Positions 34,800-44,707 of a DNA stretch of 64,000 nt are shown piece after piece. Where the stretch lies: assembly GCF_900232905.1 (NCBI RefSeq), contig NZ_OCTQ01000002.1:310001-374000 (forward strand), given 5' to 3'. Source of the stretch: Miniphocaeibacter massiliensis. Lineage in GTDB: Bacteria; Bacillota; Clostridia; Tissierellales; Peptoniphilaceae. Within the stretch, counting starts at the first letter, position 1. Every line of letters begins with the position of its first letter. The notes under the pieces are model-generated. The model was not told the origin of the DNA, ran no database searches, and was given only the letters and a program-made list of their open reading frames with translations. A program made the translations under genes and the position numbers.

Positions 34800-36047
34800 A
34801 TGATTAATTACAAATTAGAACATGATAATGTTTTTGATGAGCTGGTTGAAAGAGGATATTTTGAACAAGCAACTTATGAAGAAGAATTAAGAGAACTTTT
34901 GAAAAAAGAGTCTATTAAATTTTATATCGGTTTTGATGCAACTGCAGATAGTCTTACTATAGGCCACTTTATACAAATAATGGTAATGATAAGAATGCAA
35001 AGACATGGGCATGTACCTATTGCATTACTTGGTGGAGGAACTACAATGATTGGAGATCCTTCTGGACGTTCTGATATGAGAATGGTAATGACTAAAGAAA
35101 CCATTGCTCATAATGCAGATTGTTTTGCTAAACAACTAGGAAGATTTTTAGATTTCGAAGATGATAAAGCCATTATTGAAAATAATGCTGACTGGTTACT
35201 AGATTTAAATTTTTTAGATTTTATGAGAGAAATTGGAGTACATTTTTCAGTTAACCAAATGCTTACATTGGACTCTTACAAAAACAGACTACATGATGGA
35301 TTAACTTTCTTTGAATTCAGTTATATGTTAATGCAATCTTATGATTACTTAGTATTGTACAGAAAACATGGCATTAAAATGCAAATGGGTGGTTCTGACC
35401 AATGGTCTAATATCTTGGGTGGATACGATTTAGTGAGAAAATTAGAACATGATAAAGTATATGCTATGACTTTTAAGCTACTTACAACTGCTGATGGTGT
35501 TAAAATGGGTAAATCTATGAAAGGAGCAGTATGGTTAGATGAAGATAAGACTTCCCCGTATGAACTATTCCAATATATGAGAAATATTGACGACAGAGAT
35601 GTAGAAAAGTTCTTGCTAATGTTGACGTTCCTACCTATAGATGAGTGTAAAAAACTAGGAGCTTTAGAAGGAGCTGAAATTAACAAAGGAAAAGAAATTT
35701 TAGCTTTTGAAATAACTAAACTTATACATGGTGAAGAAAAAGCAACTCAAGCTTTAGAAACTTCAAGAGCATTATTTTCACAAAATACTATAGATGAAAA
35801 TATGCCTACTGCTGAAATGGCAAAATCCGACTTCACTAATGGCATTGGCATTTTAAATCTTCTTACTCAATTAGAATTAACAAAATCCAATGGAGAAGGA
35901 AGAAGGTTAGTTCAACAAAATGGAATTTCTATAAATGGTAAAGTAGTTAATGATTTTAGAAAAATAATAACTTTAGATGATTTTAATAATAATGAAATTA
36001 TTATTAAAAAGGGTAAAAAAATATATCAGAGAGTTGTTGTTAAATAA
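34800..36047 (+). CDS. tyrS: Tyrosyl-tRNA synthetase
   Basis: 415 residues from the ATG at 34800 behind AGGAGG; the frame back to 34740 runs through the T-box terminator. Class I signatures: YIGFDATADSLTIGHF (HIGH-like), Tyr-binding FSYMLMQSYDYL and GGSDQWSNILGG, and KMGKS as the KMSKS loop. A C-terminal S4 RNA-binding domain follows (RRLVQQNGISINGKVV). Charges tRNA-Tyr with tyrosine. Confidence 0.96.
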   Translation: MINYKLEHDNVFDELVERGYFEQATYEEELRELLKKESIKFYIGFDATADSLTIGHFIQIMVMIRMQRHGHVPIALLGGGTTMIGDPSGRSDMRMVMTKETIAHNADCFAKQLGRFLDFEDDKAIIENNADWLLDLNFLDFMREIGVHFSVNQMLTLDSYKNRLHDGLTFFEFSYMLMQSYDYLVLYRKHGIKMQMGGSDQWSNILGGYDLVRKLEHDKVYAMTFKLLTTADGVKMGKSMKGAVWLDEDKTSPYELFQYMRNIDDRDVEKFLLMLTFLPIDECKKLGALEGAEINKGKEILAFEITKLIHGEEKATQALETSRALFSQNTIDENMPTAEMAKSDFTNGIGILNLLTQLELTKSNGEGRRLVQQNGISINGKVVNDFRKIITLDDFNNNEIIIKKGKKIYQRVVVK

Positions 36048-36095
36048 TGATATATTAAAAGATAGGTATTAAAATACCTATCTTTTAATATATCA
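36048..36095 (+). terminator. Terminator-like long hairpin after tyrS
   Basis: A 23-bp perfect inverted repeat starting one base after the stop codon, arms running from TGATATATTAAAAGATAGG to TATT. There is no strong T run outside the stem, so it may also be a 3'-end stabiliser. Confidence 0.65.
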
Positions 36096-36196
36096 TTAAA
36101 GATTAATCAAATAAAAATTAAAATATCTATCTTTGTATTAAATTATTTATTCTAATGACAGTCTTTCCTTTGCCAATAAAATTTTAGATTATATTG

Positions 36197-36451
36197 CTAC
36201 TTATCATTATTCATAGTTATACCTTCTATAAATTCTTTTGTTAATTCATATGCCTTTTCATAATCTTCTTTTGCTACAAAAACTTTCCTATTATATAAAG
36301 AAAACCCACTTATTATCTTCATATAACCACCAGACTCGTCATCTCTGGTAAAATATGGTATTTTGTTTTCTTCTAAAATTTGTGTCACTGTTCTATATGC
36401 AAACTCATCAGCTGTTTCTAAAAGTAATTTTTCTTCAATTCTATCTTTCAT
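36197..36451 (-). CDS. DUF2007-type small protein
   Basis: 84 residues resembling the DUF2007 'putative signal transducing protein' family: ETADEFAYRTVTQILEENKIPYF, then a beta-rich segment with ISGFSLYNRKVFVAKEDYEKAYEL. These ferredoxin-like proteins are often linked to nitrogen-regulatory or membrane systems, but function is not established. It follows AAAGGAGG and is divergent from the MATE gene. Single-gene unit. Confidence 0.7.
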   Translation of the reverse strand: MKDRIEEKLLLETADEFAYRTVTQILEENKIPYFTRDDESGGYMKIISGFSLYNRKVFVAKEDYEKAYELTKEFIEGITMNNDK

Positions 36452-36554
36452 GATTATACCTCCTTTTCATATGTTTATACCCCTTATTTTTGTTAACATA
36501 TCGAATAATATAGTGATATACTATAATTATAGTTTTTATCAAGGAGATTTATAT

Positions 36555-37943
36555 ATGAGTGTAGATGTTGAAAATAAAAATCAATTTTTAGGAACAGAAT
36601 CCATAAAGAAATTACTTCTAAAGTTTTCTATACCAGCTATTATTGGTATGCTTGTAAATGCACTTTACAATGTTGTGGATAAAATTTTTCTGGGTCAAGT
36701 AAGCTCTCTAGCAATAGGAGGTGTTCATTTAACTTACCCCTTATCACTAATAATAATGGCTTTTGCAATGCTAATAGGTATGGGAGGCAATTCACTATCC
36801 TCTATAAGACTAGGACAAAAAAGAAAAAAAGAAGCAGAAAAAATTTTAGGAAATTCATTTATATTACTTATTGCTATATCCTTAACCCTAGCTTTTATTG
36901 TTTATTTTTTCCTAAAAGATATTTTATTCCTACTAGGTGGTACCAAGGTTTTAATGCCTTACGCAACAGATTATATGAAAATAATATCTCTTGGAATACC
37001 TTTTCAAATGATGGGATTTGGATTAAATTACTTTATAAGAGGTGAAGGAAGTCCAACTGTAGCTATGGGTACGATGGTTATCGGAGCTGTAACAAATATT
37101 ATTTTAGATTATTTTTTTGTAATAGTTTTTAATTGGGGTGTCAAAGGTGCTGCTCTAGCTACAATAATAGGTCAATTATTATCTTTTTCTTGGGTAATGT
37201 TATTTTTCTTCACAAAAAAATCTTCACTTAGAATTACAAAAGAAAATATAAAATTAAAATTTGAAACTGTTAGAGAAATTATAAGTTTAGGCTTAGCTCC
37301 TTTCGGTATGCAATTAGCTGCAAGTCTTGTTATTACAATCTTTAATCTTCAATTAGTTAAATTTGGTGATGATAATGCAATTTCTGCAATGGGAATAGTC
37401 CAAAGTATAAGTACTATTGCTTTTATGCCTGTCTTCGGTATTAATCAAGGCTCTCAACCAATTCTTGGTTTTAACTATGGAGCTGAAAATTATGATAGAG
37501 TAAAGAAAACATTAAAATACGCTATAATTGTAGCTACCATTTACATAACTATTTGTTATTCTGTAATTATGTTAGCTCCTGAGTTTTTAATAAAATTATT
37601 TGTAACAAACTCTAGTGATATGAATACTATTATGCCCACAACCGTAGAGGGTTTGAGAATCAGTTCGCTAGTTTTACCTATTTTAGGATTTCAAATACTA
37701 AGTTCAAACTACTTTCAATCTACTGGAAAGCCTCTTATAGGTATAATTTTATCTTTATCCCGACAATTGATAGTGCTTTTACCAGTTCTTTTAATTTTAC
37801 CTAAGTTTTTTGGACTTTTTGGTGTATGGTTAGCTTATCCTGTATCTGACTTTTTATCATTTTTATTAACTGCATTTTTTATACATTCTGATATTAAAAA
37901 TTTAAATAGAGATATTGAAATTAATAAAAAAGACATTGGCTAA
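36555..37943 (+). CDS. MATE-family multidrug/cation antiporter
   Basis: 462 residues from the ATG at 36555 behind AAGGAGA; the upstream frame extension to 36363 is inside the divergent gene. Twelve predicted membrane segments in two six-helix halves (IPAIIGMLVNALYNVVDKIFLGQ opens half one). Exports cationic compounds using a Na+ or H+ gradient. A -10 box TATAAT at 36522-36527 lies within an inverted repeat (TATAGT and ACTATA, 36509-36525) that could be an operator. Confidence 0.92.
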   Translation: MSVDVENKNQFLGTESIKKLLLKFSIPAIIGMLVNALYNVVDKIFLGQVSSLAIGGVHLTYPLSLIIMAFAMLIGMGGNSLSSIRLGQKRKKEAEKILGNSFILLIAISLTLAFIVYFFLKDILFLLGGTKVLMPYATDYMKIISLGIPFQMMGFGLNYFIRGEGSPTVAMGTMVIGAVTNIILDYFFVIVFNWGVKGAALATIIGQLLSFSWVMLFFFTKKSSLRITKENIKLKFETVREIISLGLAPFGMQLAASLVITIFNLQLVKFGDDNAISAMGIVQSISTIAFMPVFGINQGSQPILGFNYGAENYDRVKKTLKYAIIVATIYITICYSVIMLAPEFLIKLFVTNSSDMNTIMPTTVEGLRISSLVLPILGFQILSSNYFQSTGKPLIGIILSLSRQLIVLLPVLLILPKFFGLFGVWLAYPVSDFLSFLLTAFFIHSDIKNLNRDIEINKKDIG

Positions 37944-37957
37944 TTCCAATGTCTTTT
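37928..37957. terminator. Bidirectional terminator, MATE / marR
   Basis: AAAAGACATTGG and its complement around CTAATT, overlapping the ends of both convergent genes. Confidence 0.83.
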
Positions 37958-38402
37958 ATTCTTCACTACTTGTTACTTCTGGCATATATTCGTTACTTAT
38001 TTTATACAAAATTTCTTCAAATTTCTTTAAATCTTCTTCAGGTAATCCATTTTTCATTCTATCAATTACTACCTTAATATACTCATTTTTAATATCTTGA
38101 TATTTTCTAAATCTATCCGTTAGTTCAAGATAAAATTCTCTTTTGTCTTCTTGAGATTGAACTTTATTAACATATCCCTTTTTTACCAGACTAGCAACTT
38201 TATATGCAGTATTTGGTTGAGATATCTCTAAAAACTCTGTTAGCTCACTAATAGTTGGTCTTCCCAATGCATTAATAACTTCAACGCAAAAAGTTTCGGT
38301 AGCTGTCAAAGTTGCTTCTCTATTTTCAAAACTTTTAAAAATATTTTTATAAAAGTTCAATTTAAATTTTTCATATACTTCATCAAATAACTTTTCTATC
38401 AT
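37956..38402 (-). CDS. FabT-like MarR regulator
   Basis: 148 residues with a winged helix (TISELTEFLEISQPNTAYKVASLVKKGYVNKVQSQEDKRE, about 50-90) and C-terminal dimerisation helices. It is encoded 58 bp after fabZ in the same direction, behind its own promoter with a perfect palindrome. In streptococci the MarR protein FabT sits in the fab cluster and represses it; the DRMKNGLPEEDLKKF stretch resembles the FabT C-terminus loosely. Role as fatty-acid regulator is inferred from position. I see no copy of its palindrome at the acpP promoter. Confidence 0.75.
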   Translation of the reverse strand: MIEKLFDEVYEKFKLNFYKNIFKSFENREATLTATETFCVEVINALGRPTISELTEFLEISQPNTAYKVASLVKKGYVNKVQSQEDKREFYLELTDRFRKYQDIKNEYIKVVIDRMKNGLPEEDLKKFEEILYKISNEYMPEVTSSEE

Positions 38403-38418
38403 ATTTCTCCCTCTACTT

Positions 38419-38460
38419 ATAAACTAAAGTTAGTTTATCAAATAATTAAACTTTTATCAA
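38419..38460 (-). promoter_or_regulatory. Promoter and palindromic operator of the FabT-like gene
   Basis: Minus strand TTGATA (38460-38455), 17-base spacer, TAAACT (38437-38432). The -10 lies in a perfect palindrome, ATAAACTAA and TTAGTTTAT around two bases (38419-38438). This fits negative autoregulation. Confidence 0.75.
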
Positions 38461-38892
38461 TTATTTATCTGAAATAAAAAAGGTCAAATCTGCAACTACC
38501 GCAGTTTCTCCATCTACTTTTGCAATAGCCTCTCCAAAACCTACATTTCCTCTTCTCTTTGTAAGTCTACATTCTAACTCTAATACATCTCCTGGTGTTA
38601 TCTGTTTTTTAAATTTAGCATTTTTTATTCCACCAAATAAAGCAATTTTACCTTTGAATTCCTCTAATGAAAGAAGTGCTACTGCTCCTACTTGTGCCAA
38701 CGCTTCTATTATTAGTACACCTGGCATTACTTTATATTCTGGAAAGTGGCCTTGGAAAAATGGCTCATTTGAAGTAACACATTTAATTCCTTTTGCCCAC
38801 TGTCCTTCTTCTCCATCTACTATTCTATCCACCAAAAGAAATGGATAACGATGTGGTATTATTTGTTCTATTTCATTTGAGTTATATTTCAT
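38461..38892 (-). CDS. fabZ: 3-hydroxyacyl-ACP dehydratase
   Basis: 143 residues, hot-dog fold. [14 protein letters not shown] carries the catalytic His, and [22 protein letters not shown] the catalytic Glu helix. Dehydrates 3-hydroxyacyl-ACP during elongation. Overlaps fabF by ATGA. No FabA or FabM/FabN homologue is adjacent, so the source of unsaturated fatty acids is not evident here. Confidence 0.95.
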   Translation of the reverse strand: MKYNSNEIEQIIPHRYPFLLVDRIVDGEEGQWAKGIKCVTSNEPFFQGHFPEYKVMPGVLIIEALAQVGAVALLSLEEFKGKIALFGGIKNAKFKKQITPGDVLELECRLTKRRGNVGFGEAIAKVDGETAVVADLTFFISDK

Positions 38893-40130
38893 TGTTTATC
38901 CCACTTTCTAATGACTATTGAAGCATTATGACCACCAAATCCTAATGAATTACTCATAGCATACTCTATATTTTCATAAACTCCATTATTTGGAACTATA
39001 TTTAAATCACAATTTTCATCCTGAACTTTATAATTTACTGTTGGTGGTATATAACCATTCTTTAAGGATAGTATAGATATAATAGCCTCTACTGCCCCAG
39101 AAGCACCAAGTAAATGTCCTGTCATAGATTTGGTAGAAGATATTTTTAAATTATATGCATGATTTCCAAATACATTTTTAACTGCCAATGTTTCATATTG
39201 GTCATTTAATGGTGTAGATGTACCATGTGCATTTATATAATTTATATTTTCCGGATTTATATTTGCATCATCTATTGCATTTTTCATTGCTTTACCTGCA
39301 AATCTTCCTTCACTATCGGGTGCTGTTATATGATTAGCATCGCAAGTTGCACCATACCCAACTATTTCTCCATAAATTTTTGCTCCACGTTTTTTAGCAT
39401 GTTCTAATTCTTCTAAAACTAATATACCCGCTCCTTCTCCCATTACAAAACCTGAACGTTCTTTATCAAATGGTATAGAAGCCCTATCTTTAGTTTCTCC
39501 TTCTGATAATGCCTTCATCGATGTAAAACCACCAATACCAACTTCTGTTATACTAGCTTCTGATCCACCAGTAAAAATCATATCTTGATACCCATCTCTT
39601 ATACTTCTAAAAGCATCACCTATTGCATTTGTTCCACCAGCACACGCTGTAACAGGGCAAGTGCAATATCCATGAAACCCTAATTCTATAGCTATTAATG
39701 CAGCTGTCATATTAGTTATTCCACCAGTAATAAAGAAAGGAGATATTCTATCATATCCTCTTTTGTTTCCTTTGATAGTTTCTTTTTGAATAGTTATAAG
39801 TCCACCTATTCCAGATGATACTATTACTCCACATCTATCTAAATTTTCTAATTTATCTAGTTCTATTCCACTATCTTTTAAAGCTTTATGTGCTGCTACT
39901 ATTCCAAACTGATTTACTAAATCCATTCTTTTTATAGATTTTTTATCTAAAAATTCTTCTGGATTAAAATCTTTTACTTCGCAAGCAAATTTCATTCTCA
40001 TATCAGACGTATCATATTTAGTTATTTCATCAACAGCGCAATATCCTTCTTGTAAGTTTTTATAGATATCTTTTAGCGTATTTCCTATAGGAGACACCGC
40101 TCCCATCCCAGTAACTACTACTCTTCTCAT
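38889..40130 (-). CDS. fabF: 3-oxoacyl-ACP synthase II
   Basis: 413 residues; elongating condensing enzyme. Catalytic Cys in [15 protein letters not shown], then the two His of [12 protein letters not shown] and [14 protein letters not shown], with GFGGHNAS near the end. TAATG overlap with fabG. Confidence 0.96.
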   Translation of the reverse strand: MRRVVVTGMGAVSPIGNTLKDIYKNLQEGYCAVDEITKYDTSDMRMKFACEVKDFNPEEFLDKKSIKRMDLVNQFGIVAAHKALKDSGIELDKLENLDRCGVIVSSGIGGLITIQKETIKGNKRGYDRISPFFITGGITNMTAALIAIELGFHGYCTCPVTACAGGTNAIGDAFRSIRDGYQDMIFTGGSEASITEVGIGGFTSMKALSEGETKDRASIPFDKERSGFVMGEGAGILVLEELEHAKKRGAKIYGEIVGYGATCDANHITAPDSEGRFAGKAMKNAIDDANINPENINYINAHGTSTPLNDQYETLAVKNVFGNHAYNLKISSTKSMTGHLLGASGAVEAIISILSLKNGYIPPTVNYKVQDENCDLNIVPNNGVYENIEYAMSNSLGFGGHNASIVIRKWDKQ

Positions 40131-40870
40131 TATATACTCATACCTCCATCTACAGATATGACTTGTCCAGTAATATAATTTGCTTTTTCTGAACTTAAAA
40201 ATACAACAGTATCTGCTATATCCTCTGGTTTACCAAATTTACCAAGTGGAATATTTGATAACATTGTATTAACAATATCCTCTGATAATTTTTGTGTCAT
40301 ACTAGTTTCTATAAAACCTGGAGCTATTGCATTTACTGTAATATTTCTTGAAGCCAGTTCTTTTGCCAAAGTTTTTGTCATTCCAATTATTCCCGCTTTA
40401 CTTGCAGAATAGTTGGTTTGTCCTGGGTTTCCATGAAGACCAACTACACTTGAAATACTTATTATTTTACCACTTCTTTGCTTCATCATTAACCTAGAAG
40501 CTAGTTTCATACAATAAAATACAGAATTTAAATTTGCATCTATTACATCTTGAAAATCTTCTGGAGTCATTCTAATAATAAGATTATCTTTTGTAATTCC
40601 CGCGTTATTGACTAATAAATCTATTTTTGAAAATTTTTCTTTGACTTCTTTAAATAATTTTTCACATTCTTCAAACTTAGAAACATCTGCCTTTATTATT
40701 TCAGCATTTGCACCATTCTTTTCACATATAGCTTTTACTTCTAATGCCTCTTCTTCATTTGACCTATAATTAATTGCTACATCATATCTATTTTTTGACA
40801 ATTCTATAGCTATTGTTCTTCCTATTCCTCTTCCAGCTCCTGTTATAAGAGCAACTTTTCTACTTTCCAT
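40130..40870 (-). CDS. fabG: 3-oxoacyl-ACP reductase
   Basis: 246 residues, short-chain dehydrogenase fold. NADP-binding TGAGRGIG near residues 11-18, NNAG, catalytic Ser in SISSVVGLHGNPGQTN and the YSASKAG Tyr-Lys pair. Reduces 3-oxoacyl-ACP. Overlaps fabD by 11 bp. Confidence 0.95.
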   Translation of the reverse strand: MESRKVALITGAGRGIGRTIAIELSKNRYDVAINYRSNEEEALEVKAICEKNGANAEIIKADVSKFEECEKLFKEVKEKFSKIDLLVNNAGITKDNLIIRMTPEDFQDVIDANLNSVFYCMKLASRLMMKQRSGKIISISSVVGLHGNPGQTNYSASKAGIIGMTKTLAKELASRNITVNAIAPGFIETSMTQKLSEDIVNTMLSNIPLGKFGKPEDIADTVVFLSSEKANYITGQVISVDGGMSI

Positions 40871-41792
40871 TATTTAACTCCTCTTTTAAAGCGTTAATGG
40901 TCTCAATACTATTTGCTGAATGTACTTTTAATTTTCTATCTATCTTTTTTAAAAAACCTTTAATTACATCTCCAAAACCTATTTCTATAAAAGTATCTAC
41001 TCCTTGTGAAATCATATATTCAATAGACTCTTGAAACTTCACAGATGATTTTACCTGTTTTTCCATTATTTCTTTAATATCCTCATCAGTTTTTACATTT
41101 CCAAGCAAATTATAAACTACTGGTATTTCTTCTTCTTTAAATTCATAATTCTTAAAAAGCTTGTGTAATTCTTTAGATACAGGCTCCATATAAGATGTAT
41201 GAAATGGTCCAGAAACATTTAAGGGTATTGCTCTTCTTGCTCCTACTTCTTTTAATTTCCCAACAGCTTCTTCTACTTTTTTTACTTCTCCTGAAATCAC
41301 CACTTGACCAGGACAATTAAGATTGGCTATTTCAACTTTATCTTTTTCATCACTAGTCTCTTTTACTACCTTATCTATTATTTCAGTATCTAATCCCATA
41401 ATAGCAACCATTCCTGTATCTATTCCTTCACCTGCTTGTTCCATAGAAATCCCTCTTTTTTCAGCTATTTCAATAGCATCTAAAGGTTCTAAAACATTTG
41501 CTGCTACAAGTGCAGAATACTCTCCTATACTAAGTCCTGCTACATATTCTGGTACTATATCATTGTCTTTTAAAATTTTGGTTACTGCAATTTGAAAAGC
41601 TACCATTATAGGCTGAGTGTATTTTGTTTCTGAAATGATTTTTAAATCTTTATTAAAGGAATAATCTTTTACATCAAAGCCCAAATTTATACTGTCATAA
41701 AAATCTTTTACTTCATTAAATTTTTCATATAAATCATATCCCATTTTTTCTTGTTGGCTTCCCTGTCCGCCATATAAAAATCCTAATTTCAT
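40860..41792 (-). CDS. fabD: Malonyl-CoA:ACP transacylase
   Basis: 310 residues. Nucleophile Ser88 in GLSIGEYSAL, GQGSQ near residue 9-13, and the catalytic His in SGPFHTSYM. Loads malonyl groups on ACP. ATGA overlap with the upstream NMO-family gene. Confidence 0.95.
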   Translation of the reverse strand: MKLGFLYGGQGSQQEKMGYDLYEKFNEVKDFYDSINLGFDVKDYSFNKDLKIISETKYTQPIMVAFQIAVTKILKDNDIVPEYVAGLSIGEYSALVAANVLEPLDAIEIAEKRGISMEQAGEGIDTGMVAIMGLDTEIIDKVVKETSDEKDKVEIANLNCPGQVVISGEVKKVEEAVGKLKEVGARRAIPLNVSGPFHTSYMEPVSKELHKLFKNYEFKEEEIPVVYNLLGNVKTDEDIKEIMEKQVKSSVKFQESIEYMISQGVDTFIEIGFGDVIKGFLKKIDRKLKVHSANSIETINALKEELNNGK

Positions 41793-42850
41793 TTATTCCT
41801 CCACTGTGATTTAATTTCTTTAAATATTTTTTCAACAGTAGTAATTTCATTAATCTTATATGCCAAACTTCCTGAGAAAAATAAACCATTTTCCACATCA
41901 CCTTTAGCAGAACTTATCAATGCATCAGATATACAAAATTCTGTAGTTTTTGGATCACAAGGTTTTAAACAATTTATACATCTTTTAGATGGAATTCTAC
42001 CTTTTTTGATTTTTTCTATAAGAGGTGTTCTTATTGCTCTTGCTGGCATTCCTACTGGACTATGCAAAAGTGTAATATCTTCTTTTTTAGACCTTACTAT
42101 CACTTTTTTAAATTCTTCACTTACATCTGCCTCTTCTGTAGCAATAAACCTTGTTCCTATTTGAATTCCATCTGATCCCCATTCTCTAACTAGATTTAAA
42201 TCATTGCCATCATAAAATGAACCACCAACAAACAGTGGAATTTTATATCCTATTTTCTCTTTTAAACCTTTTAAATAATCAACTACTTCTCTTGTTAAAT
42301 TTTCTATATTTATTTTTTCGTCAAATATATCTTCTTTAGAAAAACCTAAATGTCCTCCAGCATATTTTCCTTCTAAAACGACAAAATCTGGTACCCTATC
42401 GTATTTTCTAGTCCAATTTTTCACTATAACAGACAATGCTCTAGCACTTGAAATTACTGGAGCTATTAAAACATCTCTTGTTTCTACTAATTCTGGTAAA
42501 TTTAATGGAAGACCAGCTCCAACAACTACTGCATCTACTTTTGCCTTAACAGCTTCTTTTACTAAATCTTTATAATCTGTTAATGCAGCCATTATATTTG
42601 TCGCTATTATCCCCTTACCTTTTGATATTTCTCTAGCTTTTTTTAACTCTTTATTAAAAGCTCTTATATTTGCTTCCATTTTATTTTTATAAAAATCTTC
42701 TTCTCTGTAACCAATATTCACCATGGATATTGTACCCATAGCTCCTTCTCTAGCAACAGAACCCGCGAGTCTTCCTAAAGATACCCCAACTCCCATTCCT
42801 CCTTGAATAACTGGAATTTCAAGTATCTTATTTCCTATTTTTAAAGACAT
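41789..42850 (-). CDS. Nitronate monooxygenase / FabK-family flavoprotein with Cys cluster
   Basis: 353 residues of the NMO/FabK TIM-barrel family (IPVIQGGMGVGVSLGRLAG; GGSFYDGNDL; GIQIGTRFIAT). It is distinct from the neighbouring FabK: it has an extended C-terminus with CINCLKPC and a further Cys in TEFCISDAL, a pattern suggestive of a metal or Fe-S site. It overlaps both fabK and fabD in the operon, so a role in fatty-acid metabolism (for example a second enoyl reductase or removal of a side product) is plausible but unproven. Confidence 0.82.
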   Translation of the reverse strand: MSLKIGNKILEIPVIQGGMGVGVSLGRLAGSVAREGAMGTISMVNIGYREEDFYKNKMEANIRAFNKELKKAREISKGKGIIATNIMAALTDYKDLVKEAVKAKVDAVVVGAGLPLNLPELVETRDVLIAPVISSARALSVIVKNWTRKYDRVPDFVVLEGKYAGGHLGFSKEDIFDEKINIENLTREVVDYLKGLKEKIGYKIPLFVGGSFYDGNDLNLVREWGSDGIQIGTRFIATEEADVSEEFKKVIVRSKKEDITLLHSPVGMPARAIRTPLIEKIKKGRIPSKRCINCLKPCDPKTTEFCISDALISSAKGDVENGLFFSGSLAYKINEITTVEKIFKEIKSQWRNK

Positions 42851-43773
42851 TTAATTTTCTCCAATTCCTTTAAATATCCATTATATAAACCATCCAAAAT
42901 TTCTTTTACTGGTCTAATTTCATTCACTTGTCCTACTACTTGGCCTGCCATTAGTGAACCATTTTCTACATCACCATCAATAACAGCTTTTTTTAGTCCA
43001 CCTAATGTGAATATCTCTAACTGTTCTTTTTCCCAGCCCTCTTTTTCTTTCTTTATATATTCATTAGACATTTTATTTTTTATTAACCTTACAGGTATTC
43101 CACCTATTCTACCTGTTACTACAATATTTGTGCTTTTAGCCTTAGCTACTTTTTCTTTGAAATTTTGATGTATAGGACATTCTTCAGCTACTAAAAGCGA
43201 TGTCCCTATTTGAACTCCTTCTGCTCCAAGAGCTTTTACAGCCAACATTTGTCTACCATCTGCTATTCCTCCTGCTGCAATTACAGGAATATTTACAGCA
43301 TCGCAAACTTGAGGAACAAGTGCCATTGTTGAAATATCTCCAATATGTCCACCTGCTTCTGTTCCTTCTGCTATTACTCCGTCTACTCCAAGTCTTTCCA
43401 TTCTAATAGCAAGTGAAGATGTTGGAACTACTGGAAAAATCTTTATTCCATTTTCTTTCCACTTGTCAATATACTTAGCTGGATTTCCTGCTCCTGTAGT
43501 TACTATTGGTACTTTATATTCGATAACAAGCTCTGCAACTTCATCTGCATTTGGATTTAATAACATTATATTTACAGCAAATGGTTTGTCTGTTAAATTT
43601 TTACAAGCTTCTATATTTTTTCTAACTTCCTCTTCAGTTTTCATTCCACCTGTTCCAATAGTACCAAGTCCGCCAGCATTTGATACTGCTGCGGCAAATT
43701 CTCCTGTTGCAATATTTGCCATTCCACCTTGAATAATTGGATATTTAGTTCCAAATATATTTTGTAAATTCAT
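42841..43773 (-). CDS. fabK: Enoyl-ACP reductase II
   Basis: 310 residues, FMN-dependent NAD(P)H enoyl-ACP reductase. YPIIQGGMANIATGEFAAAVSNAGGLGTIG, the catalytic-region EGTEAGGHIG and AAGGIADGRQM, and GVQIGTSLLV agree with FabK of Streptococcus. This enzyme replaces FabI and is intrinsically insensitive to triclosan. It starts 9 bp after fabH. Confidence 0.94.
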   Translation of the reverse strand: MNLQNIFGTKYPIIQGGMANIATGEFAAAVSNAGGLGTIGTGGMKTEEEVRKNIEACKNLTDKPFAVNIMLLNPNADEVAELVIEYKVPIVTTGAGNPAKYIDKWKENGIKIFPVVPTSSLAIRMERLGVDGVIAEGTEAGGHIGDISTMALVPQVCDAVNIPVIAAGGIADGRQMLAVKALGAEGVQIGTSLLVAEECPIHQNFKEKVAKAKSTNIVVTGRIGGIPVRLIKNKMSNEYIKKEKEGWEKEQLEIFTLGGLKKAVIDGDVENGSLMAGQVVGQVNEIRPVKEILDGLYNGYLKELEKIKCL

Positions 43774-43782
43774 TAATTCTCC

Positions 43783-44706
43783 TTACCATTCTAAAATAGT
43801 TCCAACCCAACTAAGTCCAGCACCAAATCCTATAGTTATTATTCTTTGACCTTGTTTTAGTAATCCCTTACTATTCATCTCATCTAATACTATAGGTATA
43901 CTAGCAGCTGAAGTATTTCCATACTTATCCAAATTCATATAAAATTTTTCTACCTGAATCTTAGTTTTTTTTGCCACATAATTTAGAATTCTATAATTAG
44001 CTTGATGACAAACAACATAATCTATATCATCAATAGTAATGTTCTTTTCTTTAAGTAATTTTTCTATAGTAACCGGTAAAACTTCTGTTGCAAATCTAAA
44101 TACTTCTTTACCATTCATAGATATAAAACTGCTCTCATTTTTTATATTTCTTCCGTTTAACTTTAAACATTCGTCATTACTTCTTGTTCCTATTTCAAAA
44201 TACTGTTGTTTATTGTTTTTTTCAATTAATGTAGCCCCTGCTCCATCTCCAAATAACACTACAGTACCCCTGTCATTCTTGTCTAAAGTTTTTGAAATTA
44301 AGTCAGCTCCTATTAAAATAGCTTGCCTTCCAGTATCTAAATACTTTTCGCAAAGTTTTAACCCTGCTACAAAACCAGTACATGCCATATTAAAATCTAT
44401 AGCAAATATATCTTCCATAAGTCCTAACCTTTTTTGAATAGATGAAGAAATAGTAGGCATAGCTTTATCTGATGTAAATGTTGCTACCAAAATTAAATCT
44501 ATTTTACTTTTATCTTCTATATTTAATTTATCTACTGATTTATAGACTAAATCTGAAGTATCTTCATCTACTGCAAATCTTCTTTCCTTTATCCCAGTTC
44601 TAGAGCTTATCCATTCATCTGAAGTATCTAAATACTTTTCAAAATCATTATTTGTAACTACATTCCTTGGTAAATAAGAAGATGTTTTCAATATTTTTAA
44701 TCCCAT
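43783..44706 (-). CDS. fabH: 3-oxoacyl-ACP synthase III
   Basis: 307 residues; starts fatty-acid synthesis from acyl-CoA and malonyl-ACP. Catalytic Cys in FNMACTGFVAGL, His in VVCHQANYRIL, and Asn in MNLDKYGNTSAASIP. Slightly shorter than usual (about 320). It begins two bases after accA. Confidence 0.95.
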   Translation of the reverse strand: MGLKILKTSSYLPRNVVTNNDFEKYLDTSDEWISSRTGIKERRFAVDEDTSDLVYKSVDKLNIEDKSKIDLILVATFTSDKAMPTISSSIQKRLGLMEDIFAIDFNMACTGFVAGLKLCEKYLDTGRQAILIGADLISKTLDKNDRGTVVLFGDGAGATLIEKNNKQQYFEIGTRSNDECLKLNGRNIKNESSFISMNGKEVFRFATEVLPVTIEKLLKEKNITIDDIDYVVCHQANYRILNYVAKKTKIQVEKFYMNLDKYGNTSAASIPIVLDEMNSKGLLKQGQRIITIGFGAGLSWVGTILEW

Positions 44707-44707
44707 T

